Below the pieces are notes generated by a model. That model had not been told where the DNA came from, did no database searches, and saw only the letters and a program-made list of their open reading frames with translations. A stretch of 64,000 nucleotides of DNA from Thermoanaerobacterium sp. RBIITD (GTDB taxonomy: Bacteria > Bacillota > Thermoanaerobacteria > Thermoanaerobacterales > Thermoanaerobacteraceae), in NCBI RefSeq assembly GCF_900205865.1, contig NZ_LT906662.1, forward strand, positions 620,001 to 684,000, given 5' to 3'. The position numbers and the translations under genes are program-made. Positions 35,579 through 44,247 of the stretch are shown one piece after another (position 1 is the stretch's first letter; each line of letters begins with the position of its first letter).

Positions 35579-36400
35579 TTATACAGCCATAATTTGTCTT
35601 CTCTTGAATATCTTATTTATCGCAAATGCTATACCATCATCATTATTTGACTTTGTAACGAAATCTGCTTTTATTTTTACAAGCTCTGGTGCATTTTCCA
35701 TTGCAATACCAAATCCCGCATATTCTATCATTGACAAGTCATTTAGATTGTCACCAATAGCAGCAACAAGCTCCCGTTTTATATCATACATATTAGCAAG
35801 TGTTTTTAATGCATTACCTTTACTTACACCCTTCGCATTTATTTCTAAATGCCCACCGCCAGATGTTGATACTGATACTTTTTTACACAACTCATCATAA
35901 ACGTCTGGTTCTATGGGTGCGGGGTTTTTAATATCTCCTATAGCATAAATTTTTGCAGTACCCTTGCCAGTTTTTTTGATGTATTCAGCAAGATCACCAA
36001 CTGCATCTACTGTAACCTTATTAAAGGAAAGGTACCAGTTAACTCTATCATTAATCTCCTCTACGACTAATTTATCATCTATATAGAGATTCACATGATA
36101 GCCATTTTCTTTTAATATCTTTATGGCATATAAAGCGTCATCTGGCTGTATAGGGTTATAAAAATATACTTTTTTTGTGTATACATCCTTTATTAAGGCA
36201 CCATTGAAACATATGACAGGCGCATTCACCTTAAGCTCCATTGCGTATGGTAATATTGATGAAAACATCCTACCCGTGGCAATTGTGTAAATAATACCCC
36301 TTGCCCTTAATTCATTTATAGCGTTAATATTTGCTTCAGATATTTTATTGTTTTTGTCTAAAAGGCTCCCATCAGCATCCGTTACGAATAATTTACACAT
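35579..36400 (-). CDS. Cof-type HAD hydrolase
   Basis: About 273 residues from the ATG at 36400 (MCKLFVTDADGSLLDKNNKI). A TTG at 36409 is too close to the GGGG ribosome site. HAD motif I is FVTDADGSLL (with DADG where many have DLDG), motif II IATGRMFSS, and motifs III/IV GNALKTLANMY and VAAIGDNLNDLSMIEYAGFG. The Cof/IIB cap domain lies between. It is a sugar-phosphate or flavin-phosphate phosphatase of unknown substrate. Confidence 0.9.
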   Translation of the reverse strand: MCKLFVTDADGSLLDKNNKISEANINAINELRARGIIYTIATGRMFSSILPYAMELKVNAPVICFNGALIKDVYTKKVYFYNPIQPDDALYAIKILKENGYHVNLYIDDKLVVEEINDRVNWYLSFNKVTVDAVGDLAEYIKKTGKGTAKIYAIGDIKNPAPIEPDVYDELCKKVSVSTSGGGHLEINAKGVSKGNALKTLANMYDIKRELVAAIGDNLNDLSMIEYAGFGIAMENAPELVKIKADFVTKSNNDDGIAFAINKIFKRRQIMAV

Positions 36401-36602
36401 ATATTTCAACCCCTATGTTTTATTTTCTATACTATATTATAACAGTTTGTAAATTTACATACTATATCATAATTGACTATAAAACGTTAACACTGAAAAT
36501 TTTACATTTTAATTTGAATATTTAACAATGTATATCTTATGTATATTTTAAAATTATAGTCCCAAAATATATTTATGACATATTAAAAGAAAGGATGTAA
36601 TT

Positions 36603-37277
36603 ATGCTTATAATTTTTTTTCGTACATTAATCCTTTATTTTATGGTTGTAGTTGTTATGCGCATAATGGGAAAACAGCAGATTGGACAGCTGCAACCATA
36701 TGAATTAGTCGTAGCTATAATGATCGCAGACTTGGTGGCTGTCCCAATGCAGAATAAGGGGATACCTCTTTTGACGGGTATCATACCGATTTTAACTTTG
36801 CTTATATCACAGCTTTTTTTATCATATATATCGATGAAAAGTCTACATGGTCGTGCAATGATTTGCGGAAAACCTACAGTTTTAATAGATAAAGGCAAAA
36901 TATTGACATCGCAACTACAAAAAGAGAGATATAATATTAACGACCTTTTAGAGGAACTACGCGTTATGGGTTATCCGAATATAGCTGATGTAGAATATGC
37001 TATTTTGGAAACCAATGGATGTCTCAGCGTAATACCAAAAGTTGATAGAAGGCCCGTAACACCAAATGATTTGAACTTGACTCCACAATATGAAGGACTT
37101 CCATTACCTATAATAATAGACGGCAAAATTATAAATAAAAATATGGATGAAGCAAATATTGATATGAAATGGCTTAATGATCAATTAAAAATGTGGAATG
37201 TTAATAATATTAATAATGTAATACTCGCTTCAATAGATCCTAATAAAGTTTTAACGGTATACAAGAAGGAGGGATAA
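36603..37277 (+). CDS. YetF/DUF421 family membrane protein
   Basis: 224 residues. Three N-terminal membrane helices (ILYFMVVVVMRIMGKQQIG; ELVVAIMIADLVAVPMQ; TGIIPILTLLISQLFLSYI) are followed by a cytoplasmic domain with GKPTVLIDKGKILTSQLQKE and DVEYAILETNGCLSVIPK. This is the YetF pattern seen in Bacillus YetF/YrbG, which have been tied to spore-related and envelope functions. It is followed after 3 nt by its usual small partner (DUF4363). Confidence 0.9.
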   Translation: MLIIFFRTLILYFMVVVVMRIMGKQQIGQLQPYELVVAIMIADLVAVPMQNKGIPLLTGIIPILTLLISQLFLSYISMKSLHGRAMICGKPTVLIDKGKILTSQLQKERYNINDLLEELRVMGYPNIADVEYAILETNGCLSVIPKVDRRPVTPNDLNLTPQYEGLPLPIIIDGKIINKNMDEANIDMKWLNDQLKMWNVNNINNVILASIDPNKVLTVYKKEG

Positions 37278-37280
37278 CTG

Positions 37281-37664
37281 TTGAAATACGTGATTCCTTT
37301 AATTGTAATAATTGTCGTATTTATTGTTTTGATAGATATATCATCATATAAATATCTCGACACGACATCCAAAAATATAGATCAAAAATTGACATATATT
37401 GAAAAAGATATATCTAATAATAATTGGAATAGTGCTAAAAAGCATATAAATGATTTAGAAAAAATCTGGCATGAAACAAATAGCAAATGGGCAATTTTAA
37501 TCGAACATAGGGAAATTGATGATATAGACATGAGCTTATCAAAACTTAAAAGCTTCATCGACACAAAGAATAAAGACCTTAGTCTGGCAGAATTGCAAAC
37601 TTTAAAAGAATTGTACAGTCATATACCGTCAAACGAAAAACTCAATTTTGAAAACATACTATAA
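37281..37664 (+). CDS. DUF4363 family protein
   Basis: 127 residues. The TTG start has GGAGGGATAAC upstream. One N-terminal membrane helix (VIPLIVIIVVFIVLIDISS) precedes a helical outside domain (YIEKDISNNNWNSAKKHIND, LEKIWHETNSKWAILIEHRE) matching DUF4363, regularly paired with DUF421 membrane proteins in endospore formers. Function is unknown. The two are very likely co-translated. Confidence 0.85.
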   Translation: MKYVIPLIVIIVVFIVLIDISSYKYLDTTSKNIDQKLTYIEKDISNNNWNSAKKHINDLEKIWHETNSKWAILIEHREIDDIDMSLSKLKSFIDTKNKDLSLAELQTLKELYSHIPSNEKLNFENIL

Positions 37665-37690
37665 AAACCCGGTTTCCCGGGTCTTTATAG
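37659..37690. terminator. Bidirectional terminator
   Basis: ACCCGG, loop TTTC and CCGGGT are extended by CTATAAAA/TTTATAG. It lies between the convergent DUF4363 gene and the exported-protein gene at 37700. Confidence 0.75.
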
Positions 37691-37699
37691 CATACACAA

Positions 37700-38869
37700 T
37701 TAATTTTGTGCTGGAACTGTCAATTCTTTGGCGTTTTTAGCATCGTCAGGCAACACCACATTGACATTTTCATTAACATTTGAGTAAACCATAGAGCCGC
37801 TTACCATTTCCCATTTTAACGGCATCTCGACTCCTCCAACCTTCGCTCCTTTCTTATAAGTGATTTTTAAAATCATATCAAGCTGATTCACCTGATTTGT
37901 ATTTGCGTCTATATAATAGACACATTTTCCATACACTCCATCAACTAAATCGCTGTAGGTCATACCATTTAAGATATTTCCAAACCCAAGAGCTTTTATC
38001 AAATCATCGACTTTTGACATATCTGTAATTTTAGTGTATGCATATACTACATTTACTGTTTTGCCGTTTAAATAGCTTGTTCCTGCATACCTATAAAGTA
38101 CGTCTTTGCTGAAGAGATTATTTTGTTGCTGCAATTTCTCCAAGTTCGTGATGTTAGACATGCCGGGAACTGTTATATAACTCCACTGACCATCCGGTGA
38201 TTTTACATAAACCTTGTCGCCCATCATGTACTCTTCTACGTTCATCGAACCTGCATTTGGAATAGTCATGCCTATTACTTCATGGATCCCCTGATCTAAA
38301 TTGAAATCAGCGTATACCTGCGCAGAAACTGTGTCAAATGGCGATGCCACACCATTGTTAAAGCCAACAGCAATTTTCATATTCCCAGTTAAACTGCCGC
38401 TTTTAACTGTAGTATTCTTACTGCCATCTATCATATCTTTGACTTTGCTGTAACTGTCGAATATCTTTGACAATATCTGCTGCCCTTCATCCACCGTAAC
38501 CTTCCTATTCAGCAGAACATCTTGAGGAATCAAACCTTCTTCTAAGGCATAGACGTATTCAGACCCTTCTACCTGATGTGCGTCGATCATAGACAGCCCA
38601 TAAAATCTGCTTAATATCGTCGCTATCTGTTCATACGTAATAGGTTCTGAAAGCATCAAATTTCCTTTTCCGTCACCTTCTAATATACGGTTGTCAACAA
38701 CGTATTGTGAAAGATCTTTTCCACCTAAATTGATACCGGCTCCTTTTATTAAATCATTTATAAATTCTTGTCTTGTCATGTAGTTGGAACCGGGCTGCGC
38801 TGCCAAGCCTATTACAGGAATAGCAGCAATCATCATCGTTACAAGAAAGATTGATATGAACTTTTTCAA
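37700..38869 (-). CDS. Exported protein with an S-layer-homology-like N-terminus
   Basis: About 389 residues from a TTG at 38869 (KKFISIFLVTMMIAAIPVIGL, signal peptide); AAGGAGGGG precedes it. The open frame runs to 38905 without a ribosome site. Residues ~30-150 resemble degenerate SLH repeats (NYMTRQEFINDLIKGAGINL; EPITYEQIATILSRFYGL; RKVTVDEGQQILSKIF). The remainder is a beta-rich domain resembling DUF6612/LppX-type lipid-binding folds (GKTVNVVYAYTKITDMSKVD; YYIDANTNQVNQLDMILK). It is probably attached to the envelope. The precise function is unknown. Confidence 0.65.
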   Translation of the reverse strand: MKKFISIFLVTMMIAAIPVIGLAAQPGSNYMTRQEFINDLIKGAGINLGGKDLSQYVVDNRILEGDGKGNLMLSEPITYEQIATILSRFYGLSMIDAHQVEGSEYVYALEEGLIPQDVLLNRKVTVDEGQQILSKIFDSYSKVKDMIDGSKNTTVKSGSLTGNMKIAVGFNNGVASPFDTVSAQVYADFNLDQGIHEVIGMTIPNAGSMNVEEYMMGDKVYVKSPDGQWSYITVPGMSNITNLEKLQQQNNLFSKDVLYRYAGTSYLNGKTVNVVYAYTKITDMSKVDDLIKALGFGNILNGMTYSDLVDGVYGKCVYYIDANTNQVNQLDMILKITYKKGAKVGGVEMPLKWEMVSGSMVYSNVNENVNVVLPDDAKNAKELTVPAQN

Positions 38870-38983
38870 TAGGACCCCTCCTTGACTATGCTTGTTAATT
38901 TTCAATCAACTATATTTTACCACTTTAGCATAATTTAATCAACAAAAATTTTCAAAATATTTAAATCAAGAAAATTAAGCACA

Positions 38984-39562
38984 TTATATATTTCCCTTTA
39001 AGCCTATCTCATCTGCCACATCTCTCATGCCTATAATAGTTTCTTCGATTACCTTATCTAAATCCATACCCAATAACTCTGCACCTTCTGCTATAACGTC
39101 TCTATTTACTCCTGCTGCAAAACTTTTCTGCTTCCATTTTTTCTTTACAGATTTTACTTCCAAATCAAGTATGCTTTTGCTGGGGCGCATAAGCGCTGTC
39201 GCAGTAATGAGTCCAGTCAATTCATCAATTGTGTACAAAACCTTTTCCATTTTATGTACTGGCTCTACGTCTGTACAGATCTTCCAACCATGGCTTTCTA
39301 TTGCATGAATATAATCATCAGGCCATCCATGTCTTTCTAAAATTTCCCTTACTTTTTTGCAGTGCTCATTTGGATACATCTCATAATCTAGATCGTGAAG
39401 AAGCCCTATGATGCCCCATTTTTCCTTGTCTTCACCAAATAGCTCAGCAAAATGCCTCATAACTGCTTCAACAGCCAATGCATGGTTTATCAGGCTTTCG
39501 CTTTTATTGTACTCCTTTAATAAAGCATATGCTTCATCCCTATTTATTAAAGCATTCTCCAT
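38984..39562 (-). CDS. HDIG-type HD-domain hydrolase
   Basis: 192 residues. An HD phosphohydrolase core is visible: LINHALAVEAVMRHFAELFG, IGLLHDLDYEMYPNEHCKKV, IHAIESHGWKI and VLYTIDELTGLITATALMRP. Family members of this size are annotated as HDIG-domain or TIGR00277-type proteins with unknown nucleotide substrates. It is monocistronic, with GAAAGAGGG upstream of the start. Confidence 0.85.
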   Translation of the reverse strand: MENALINRDEAYALLKEYNKSESLINHALAVEAVMRHFAELFGEDKEKWGIIGLLHDLDYEMYPNEHCKKVREILERHGWPDDYIHAIESHGWKICTDVEPVHKMEKVLYTIDELTGLITATALMRPSKSILDLEVKSVKKKWKQKSFAAGVNRDVIAEGAELLGMDLDKVIEETIIGMRDVADEIGLKGNI

Positions 39563-39702
39563 AATGCAATACCCTCTTTCGTATAATATTATTTTTAAAT
39601 AGAATTATACCATATTGTAGCATATTATCAAAATTATATGAATCTATTATGTTCTTTCTCAAATTACGACATTAGCTGAAATTTATATTTATAAAAAACA
39701 TA

Positions 39703-39753
39703 TTGACAAATTAATCTACACGCTGTAGAATGAAATTAAACTACATCGTGTAG
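39703..39753 (+). promoter_or_regulatory. Promoter with double BlaI/MecI-type operator
   Basis: TTGACA (39703-39708) and TAGAAT (39726-39731) with 17-nt spacing. Two palindromes CTACA-NNN-TGTAG lie at 39716-39728 (over the -10) and 39741-39753, centred 25 bp apart. They match the TACA...TGTA half-sites of BlaI/CopY-type repressors and imply autoregulation of the downstream repressor gene. Confidence 0.8.
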
Positions 39754-39777
39754 ATTCGAAAGGAGTATCTTGAGACG

Positions 39778-40137
39778 ATGCAAAGAATGTCAGATTCTGA
39801 AAAAAAGATAATGGAGTATATTTGGGCTGCCGGGCATCCTGTAACAACTTCTGAAATAATTAAAAATCTGCCTGAGGCAGCGGAATGGAAACAGAACACA
39901 GTGATTACTTTTTTAACTCGCTTAATTAGAAAAAAAATTCTTAAGGCAACCAGAATAGGCAAGGCTAACCAGTATGAGCCTTGCATTACTGAACAGGAAT
40001 ACCGTAATTTTGAAATAAAGCAATTTATAAAAGATGTCCATAAAGGTTCTGTATTAGGATTCATATCTTCATTATGTGATAATGGCGATATAACATTGGA
40101 AGACATTGAAAGCCTAATGAAACGTTTTAAAAAGTAG
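39778..40137 (+). CDS. BlaI/MecI/CopY-family transcriptional repressor
   Basis: 119 residues. A winged helix typical of Penicillinase_R: MSDSEKKIMEYIWAAGHPVT, then WKQNTVITFLTRLIRKKILK and a short dimerisation tail. A protease cleavage site near the middle of such proteins is used for induction. It is followed by the M56 peptidase gene with a 9-nt gap and preceded by its probable operators. No beta-lactamase gene is in this window. Confidence 0.92.
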   Translation: MQRMSDSEKKIMEYIWAAGHPVTTSEIIKNLPEAAEWKQNTVITFLTRLIRKKILKATRIGKANQYEPCITEQEYRNFEIKQFIKDVHKGSVLGFISSLCDNGDITLEDIESLMKRFKK

Positions 40138-40146
40138 GTGTTACTT

Positions 40147-41253
40147 ATGATTAAAATAATCTATAATCAACTGCTTATAATGTCAGTTGTGGCTGGAGGA
40201 TTATATTTGATTTTAAAATTTATAAGTCTATTTACTTTTAAATATCTTACTTCAGCCTGGCATTATTACAGTTACATATTTATGTACATGTTTTTCCTAA
40301 TACCATATCACAGGTTGGTATCATGGCTTAATTTGAGCTTTGCACAATACTTATCTTGGTTTATAAATCCTACTGTCAATAGTATCGCTACATCAAGACA
40401 TGAAATACACGCATTATCGCTTTACCTTGATTATATCCCATATATATTGATGGCAGGAACAATGGTAGCGACAATTATAACTATTGTTCAGAATTATAGC
40501 CAATACAAACATATTTCAAGCATGTGCCGTTTGACCAATGATACTAAGACTTTAAATGTACTTTCAAAATGTAAGCAAGAAATGTTAATAACAAAAGACA
40601 TAAAAATATACATCTCTTCCTGCATGACTACACCCTTTCTGTATGGCATTTTTCAGCCTCGCATCGTTTTGCCTGACATTGAATTTACCAAAGAAGAATT
40701 GAAACATATTTATCTTCATGAACTTACCCACTGGAAGCGCCATGATCCATGTCTAAAGATTTTATTTTTACTCATTAATTTACTCCATTGGTTTAACCCT
40801 TTGGCATATATTGCAAGGCATGACATTGAAAATCATTGTGAACTCTCATGTGACGAAAGTGTTGTAAAATCAATGGACAGCTATGAAAGGAGGCGATATT
40901 GTGAGTTAATACTAAATGTGCTCTGGAATGTGGCAAATCAAAATGTCAAGCTGTTTTCCGCATTCAGTGATAAGCAGAAACAGCTGGAAAGGAGGTTAAA
41001 TAAGATTTTGGGCGAACAAAACTCACCTTACAAGCAAAAGAAAAGATGGGTAGCCATATCTGCAATCTTAATAACATTGCTAATAGCAATAATTGGCACA
41101 GGTATGGCATATGCCACAGATGAAGTCATTTCTGTGGCAGGAGAAACATCAATCTCTGTACCCAGTGGTGGAGTGGAAGTAACACCTCAATCTCACACTG
41201 ACATGCCTTTTCTTATAGAAGGAGAAACATCAATTTCTGCCCCATCACAATAA
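40147..41253 (+). CDS. BlaR1/MecR1-like M56 membrane metallopeptidase
   Basis: About 368 residues from the ATG at 40147 (AGGTG ribosome site; the frame opens at 40138). Several membrane helices and the M56 zinc site LHELTHWKRHDPCLK are visible, followed by NHCELSCDESVVKSM, another family motif. Unlike full BlaR1 (~585-600 residues) the extracellular penicillin-binding sensor is absent. After the last helix (ISAILITLLIAIIGTGMAYA) there is only a ~50-residue tail with two near-identical GETSIS(V/A)PS pieces. So what it senses is unclear. Confidence 0.88.
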   Translation: MIKIIYNQLLIMSVVAGGLYLILKFISLFTFKYLTSAWHYYSYIFMYMFFLIPYHRLVSWLNLSFAQYLSWFINPTVNSIATSRHEIHALSLYLDYIPYILMAGTMVATIITIVQNYSQYKHISSMCRLTNDTKTLNVLSKCKQEMLITKDIKIYISSCMTTPFLYGIFQPRIVLPDIEFTKEELKHIYLHELTHWKRHDPCLKILFLLINLLHWFNPLAYIARHDIENHCELSCDESVVKSMDSYERRRYCELILNVLWNVANQNVKLFSAFSDKQKQLERRLNKILGEQNSPYKQKKRWVAISAILITLLIAIIGTGMAYATDEVISVAGETSISVPSGGVEVTPQSHTDMPFLIEGETSISAPSQ

Positions 41254-41273
41254 ACAAATAATTTTCTTCATAT

Positions 41274-41303
41274 TAAGATGTGGGAACTTTCTTCCACATC
41301 TTA
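41274..41303 (+). terminator. Terminator after the BlaR1-like gene
   Basis: TAAGATGTGG and CCACATCTTA with a 10-nt loop, followed by TTTTAAA. Confidence 0.75.
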
Positions 41304-41350
41304 TTTTAAAAAATTGTTATATTTAAATAGAAACGAGGATGATAAATTTG

Positions 41351-42349
41351 ATGAAAAAAAGATTAACAGTTCTATTTTTTATCGTAATTATTATTTTATC
41401 TGGTTGTAGCAGTTTCAATAAAAATATTAATAGAATTCATAAATGGGATAATTCAAAATATAAAAATTTTCCTAGTAGCATAGGAATAAATGTTTATAAT
41501 GAAAATAGTTTTAATACAGGTATAAAAAACGATCCTAATAGCTACAAAGCAAATCACACATTATATATTTCTGATTTAACCAAGCCAATTACCGTTATGT
41601 TTAACAATAATGGAAAAGACAGAAAGTTTATAATGAATGTCTATTATGATTATGAACAAATAAAATTTAAAATAAATTCAAATGGAAAATTTGACCAAAA
41701 ATATATTTTTAATTTAGATGATGGCTATGAAATTGAACTGCCATTATATCTTCCTCAAAATTTGACTAAGTCTGGATCTCACAAATTGCTTATAACTTTT
41801 TGTATTGCCCCGGATTTACACTCATCTGACTTAAATCAAACCATAGACTGGTATGGAAGTGCAACAATTCAAGATATTATTTTTAGTTCGGAAAATATTA
41901 ATTTTGACAACACAAAAGAATTCGAAGTACCAAAAAATCTTATTAAATCCAGTTATAATTATACGTTAAACCAAGACTATGATTATAGCATACTTAAAAC
42001 GAAAATCTTGCCTAATCCTCCAGTTGTTTTCACAGTAAAACCAAATCAAAAGTTTAAATTAATCTATAACGTCTCTTCCCCTCCTGCGAAGGAAAACAGT
42101 CAAGTTTTATTATTGACAACCATTGGATACAAGCAAGCCTTAATAAATAATAAACCTTATTTATTACTGGAACTTCCAAAAGGCAGTACAGGAATAGGGA
42201 AAATGGAATTGACTGCTCCCGATAAACCAGGATTGTATGAGATTATTAGCTATAGCGTATGTAGTCCTTTCAATAAATTTGACGGAAAAAACCTTTTATC
42301 TTTCAACATAGAAGCAAGTCAAAGATTTACTTTAAGAGTTAAAGAATGA
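41351..42349 (+). CDS. Hypothetical lipoprotein
   Basis: About 332 residues from the ATG at 41351 (MKKRLTVLFFIVIIILSGCS); the lipobox LSGC is at about residue 18. The rest is beta-strand-rich and contains a possible immunoglobulin-like repeat structure (DLTKPITVMFNNNGKDRKFI; GYEIELPLYLPQNLTKSGSH; GIGKMELTAPDKPGLYEIIS). I do not recognise a family. It follows the BlaI/BlaR1 pair after a terminator, so it is not clearly in that operon. Outer-surface location is inferred from the lipobox. Confidence 0.65.
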   Translation: MKKRLTVLFFIVIIILSGCSSFNKNINRIHKWDNSKYKNFPSSIGINVYNENSFNTGIKNDPNSYKANHTLYISDLTKPITVMFNNNGKDRKFIMNVYYDYEQIKFKINSNGKFDQKYIFNLDDGYEIELPLYLPQNLTKSGSHKLLITFCIAPDLHSSDLNQTIDWYGSATIQDIIFSSENINFDNTKEFEVPKNLIKSSYNYTLNQDYDYSILKTKILPNPPVVFTVKPNQKFKLIYNVSSPPAKENSQVLLLTTIGYKQALINNKPYLLLELPKGSTGIGKMELTAPDKPGLYEIISYSVCSPFNKFDGKNLLSFNIEASQRFTLRVKE

Positions 42350-42374
42350 AACTAACAATTATCAGCATGGCTTC

Positions 42375-42806
42375 TCATACGCCTATGTACCTGCTTATTA
42401 TATCCACATATTTGCTAAAATCCTCTATTGCCATCTTGACACTGTTGTACACAATTTTATCATCAATTTTTTCATACTGGTGTACTAGTCTATTTCTTAA
42501 ACCAGAAGCTGGAGCAATCTTAACTGCAAAATCTACATCCAGAACTCCAGCTTCACTCAAATCAATAAATGAATTGAAATAATCCGAAGCAGGCGGTCTT
42601 TTTAAATACGCAAGAATCATATTATTTATATCTAAAGCTAAATCTACTATTAATTGCAATAACCTTTCAATAGCATATTTCAGTTTAATGTCATGCACAT
42701 ATTCCTCGTATGTACACGAAGACAACTGCTTTAACTCATTTATATGTTCTAACATTCTAACTAATTTTTCTTGTATCACTTGAAATGTATCACCCATTTT
42801 ATTCAC
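42375..42806 (-). CDS. hepT: HepT-like ribonuclease toxin (DUF86)
   Basis: 143 residues, a helical HEPN domain. The RNase signature R-x4-6-H-x-Y is visible as LRNRLVHQYEKID near residue 105. Its start overlaps the mntA-like gene by 8 nt. In characterised HepT/MntA pairs MntA AMPylates the tyrosine of the RxxxxHxY motif of HepT and neutralises it. Named from this signature and pairing. Confidence 0.85.
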   Translation of the reverse strand: MNKMGDTFQVIQEKLVRMLEHINELKQLSSCTYEEYVHDIKLKYAIERLLQLIVDLALDINNMILAYLKRPPASDYFNSFIDLSEAGVLDVDFAVKIAPASGLRNRLVHQYEKIDDKIVYNSVKMAIEDFSKYVDIISRYIGV

Positions 42807-43227
42807 CCCTCAACAATTTATCTATTTCTTTTCTCAGATACTGTCTCCTTTGCTCTCTTAAAAACTGAGTATCGGCATACCTGAAAGATGCATAACACTT
42901 AAATTCCACAAAATTCTCTGATGAGCCGTAAAGAGGCTTCCCATATTTTGCAATCTGATACAAAAGCAATGGATCAGCCTTTTTAATATTGACAAGATCC
43001 ACTTTTTCGGTTCTAAAATATAAAGATAAATTTAAAAGCAATTTCATCTCTTCATCGTATGATAATACCTCATAGCTTTCAAAGGCCAGATCTATATCGC
43101 TGTTTTCATGATTTAAGCCTTTTGCATAGGAGCCAAACAAAATTAAAAGCTTTAAATTGAATTTTTTTGCTATTGCCTCAATCTCATCATTATTGTCAAA
43201 AAGTAATTTCTCATCTATTTCGCTCAA
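42799..43227 (-). CDS. mntA: MntA-like nucleotidyltransferase antitoxin
   Basis: 142 residues. The minimal nucleotidyltransferase motif LLILFGSYAKGLNHENSDIDLAF (GSYA-x-G...SDID) is intact. A third acidic residue lies in the KVDLVNIKK strand. The start is TTG with a GGGAAG ribosome site. It is immediately upstream of hepT with overlapping frames, the standard order for MntA-HepT (type VII-like) toxin-antitoxin operons. Confidence 0.85.
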   Translation of the reverse strand: MSEIDEKLLFDNNDEIEAIAKKFNLKLLILFGSYAKGLNHENSDIDLAFESYEVLSYDEEMKLLLNLSLYFRTEKVDLVNIKKADPLLLYQIAKYGKPLYGSSENFVEFKCYASFRYADTQFLREQRRQYLRKEIDKLLRGE

Positions 43228-43284
43228 ATTAACACTTCCCTAAACATAGTATTATTTCAAAATTCTTAATTTTCATATCTATTT

Positions 43285-43602
43285 TTACAACCTAATTTTA
43301 TCATTTTCCTTGTGTGTAATCAATAAATTTGTTGTCATTATTAGTTGAAATTTTATCATGCAAGTCTTAAGACAAACAAATTTTCTTGACTTTATATGTT
43401 GCCATTCCCCTTCCATATATCCACTTGACGTAAATACAAATCCCTCCTCATCTTCTGATATAACCTTTCCCTCGATTGAACGGGGCCTATCCGTAGCATA
43501 AAGCCTGAAAAACCCACTGTACATTTGCACGTCATGTGCTATCCCAATAAAATCCTTCTCTCCGGAAAATTTAAAAATATACACAGCTCGTTGATATATC
43601 AT
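43285..43602 (-). CDS. Hypothetical protein
   Basis: 105 residues, unrecognised. Aromatic- and charge-rich N-terminal part (YQRAVYIFKFSGEKDFIGI; MYSGFFRLYATDRPR), then EDEEGFVFTSSGYMEGEW, and a less structured tail. There is no clear ribosome site, and it is not evidently in an operon with mntA, 57 nt away. It could be a fragment of a larger gene. Confidence 0.4.
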   Translation of the reverse strand: MIYQRAVYIFKFSGEKDFIGIAHDVQMYSGFFRLYATDRPRSIEGKVISEDEEGFVFTSSGYMEGEWQHIKSRKFVCLKTCMIKFQLIMTTNLLITHKENDKIRL

Positions 43603-43678
43603 ATAATTGTTCCAACCTTTACAATATTTTATCTTTTTTATAACTTTAATATAAAATATACAATTTGTATAATTAAAA

Positions 43679-43771
43679 ATTTATATTCCACATAGATCGG
43701 AAACAACGGTAATAGATGAACTTGTTGACGTTGAGATAATGATATTTATATCCCACATAGTTCAGTGCAAC
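43679..43771 (-). CRISPR. Two-repeat remnant of a second CRISPR type
   Basis: Two similar units, ATTTATATTCCACATAG... (43679-43704) and ATTTATATCCCACATAG... (43744-43771), are separated by a 39-nt unique piece. Read on the minus strand the intact unit runs GTTGCACTGAACTATGTG then GGATATAAAT. The second has diverged (GTTTCCGATC in place of GTTGCACTGAAC). Size and spacing fit a CRISPR repeat-spacer-repeat of a type distinct from the large array. Confidence 0.5.
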
Positions 43772-44247
43772 CTTTTTATTTAATATCGAGTACTTGCTAT
43801 CATAATACTTTATACTTGTTTATGTTATGCTAAAAGTGGTTCTTCCGTAAATTTGGTGAAAAGCAATTAACATTAATAAAGATTATTTATACTTACAAAA
43901 AATGAAATATTATGTATTATTATGACTGACTTAAGATTAATTTATTTCTTAAAAATTAAATGAAATCTATCAGATATTTGGATAGTTTCAGGCAGAATTT
44001 CAATCATTGCTATTGATGTCAAAAGTCTGTCCCGAATTTAAATCAATTAATTATACCCAATATTCCCCTTAATGCTGTTGCAGCAATGTCTCAATATGGA
44101 TAATCTTAGAAAAAACATGTCTTATGCAATCATGAAGTCCTTTAATCTGCCAAGTGAAAAAGTCTGCAGATATTTACTTAAAAATCTACCTGGAAAATGC
44201 TTTAAATGATCTTACAACCCTCAATAAAAATCTATTGGCATTTTTTC
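43772..44247. other. Intergenic region with possible decayed gene
   Basis: No full gene seen. A plus-strand frame near 44097-44205 stays open for ~40 codons (MDNLRKNMSYAIMKSF...) without a start signal and may be the remnant of a lost gene. I could not assign it. Confidence 0.35.
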
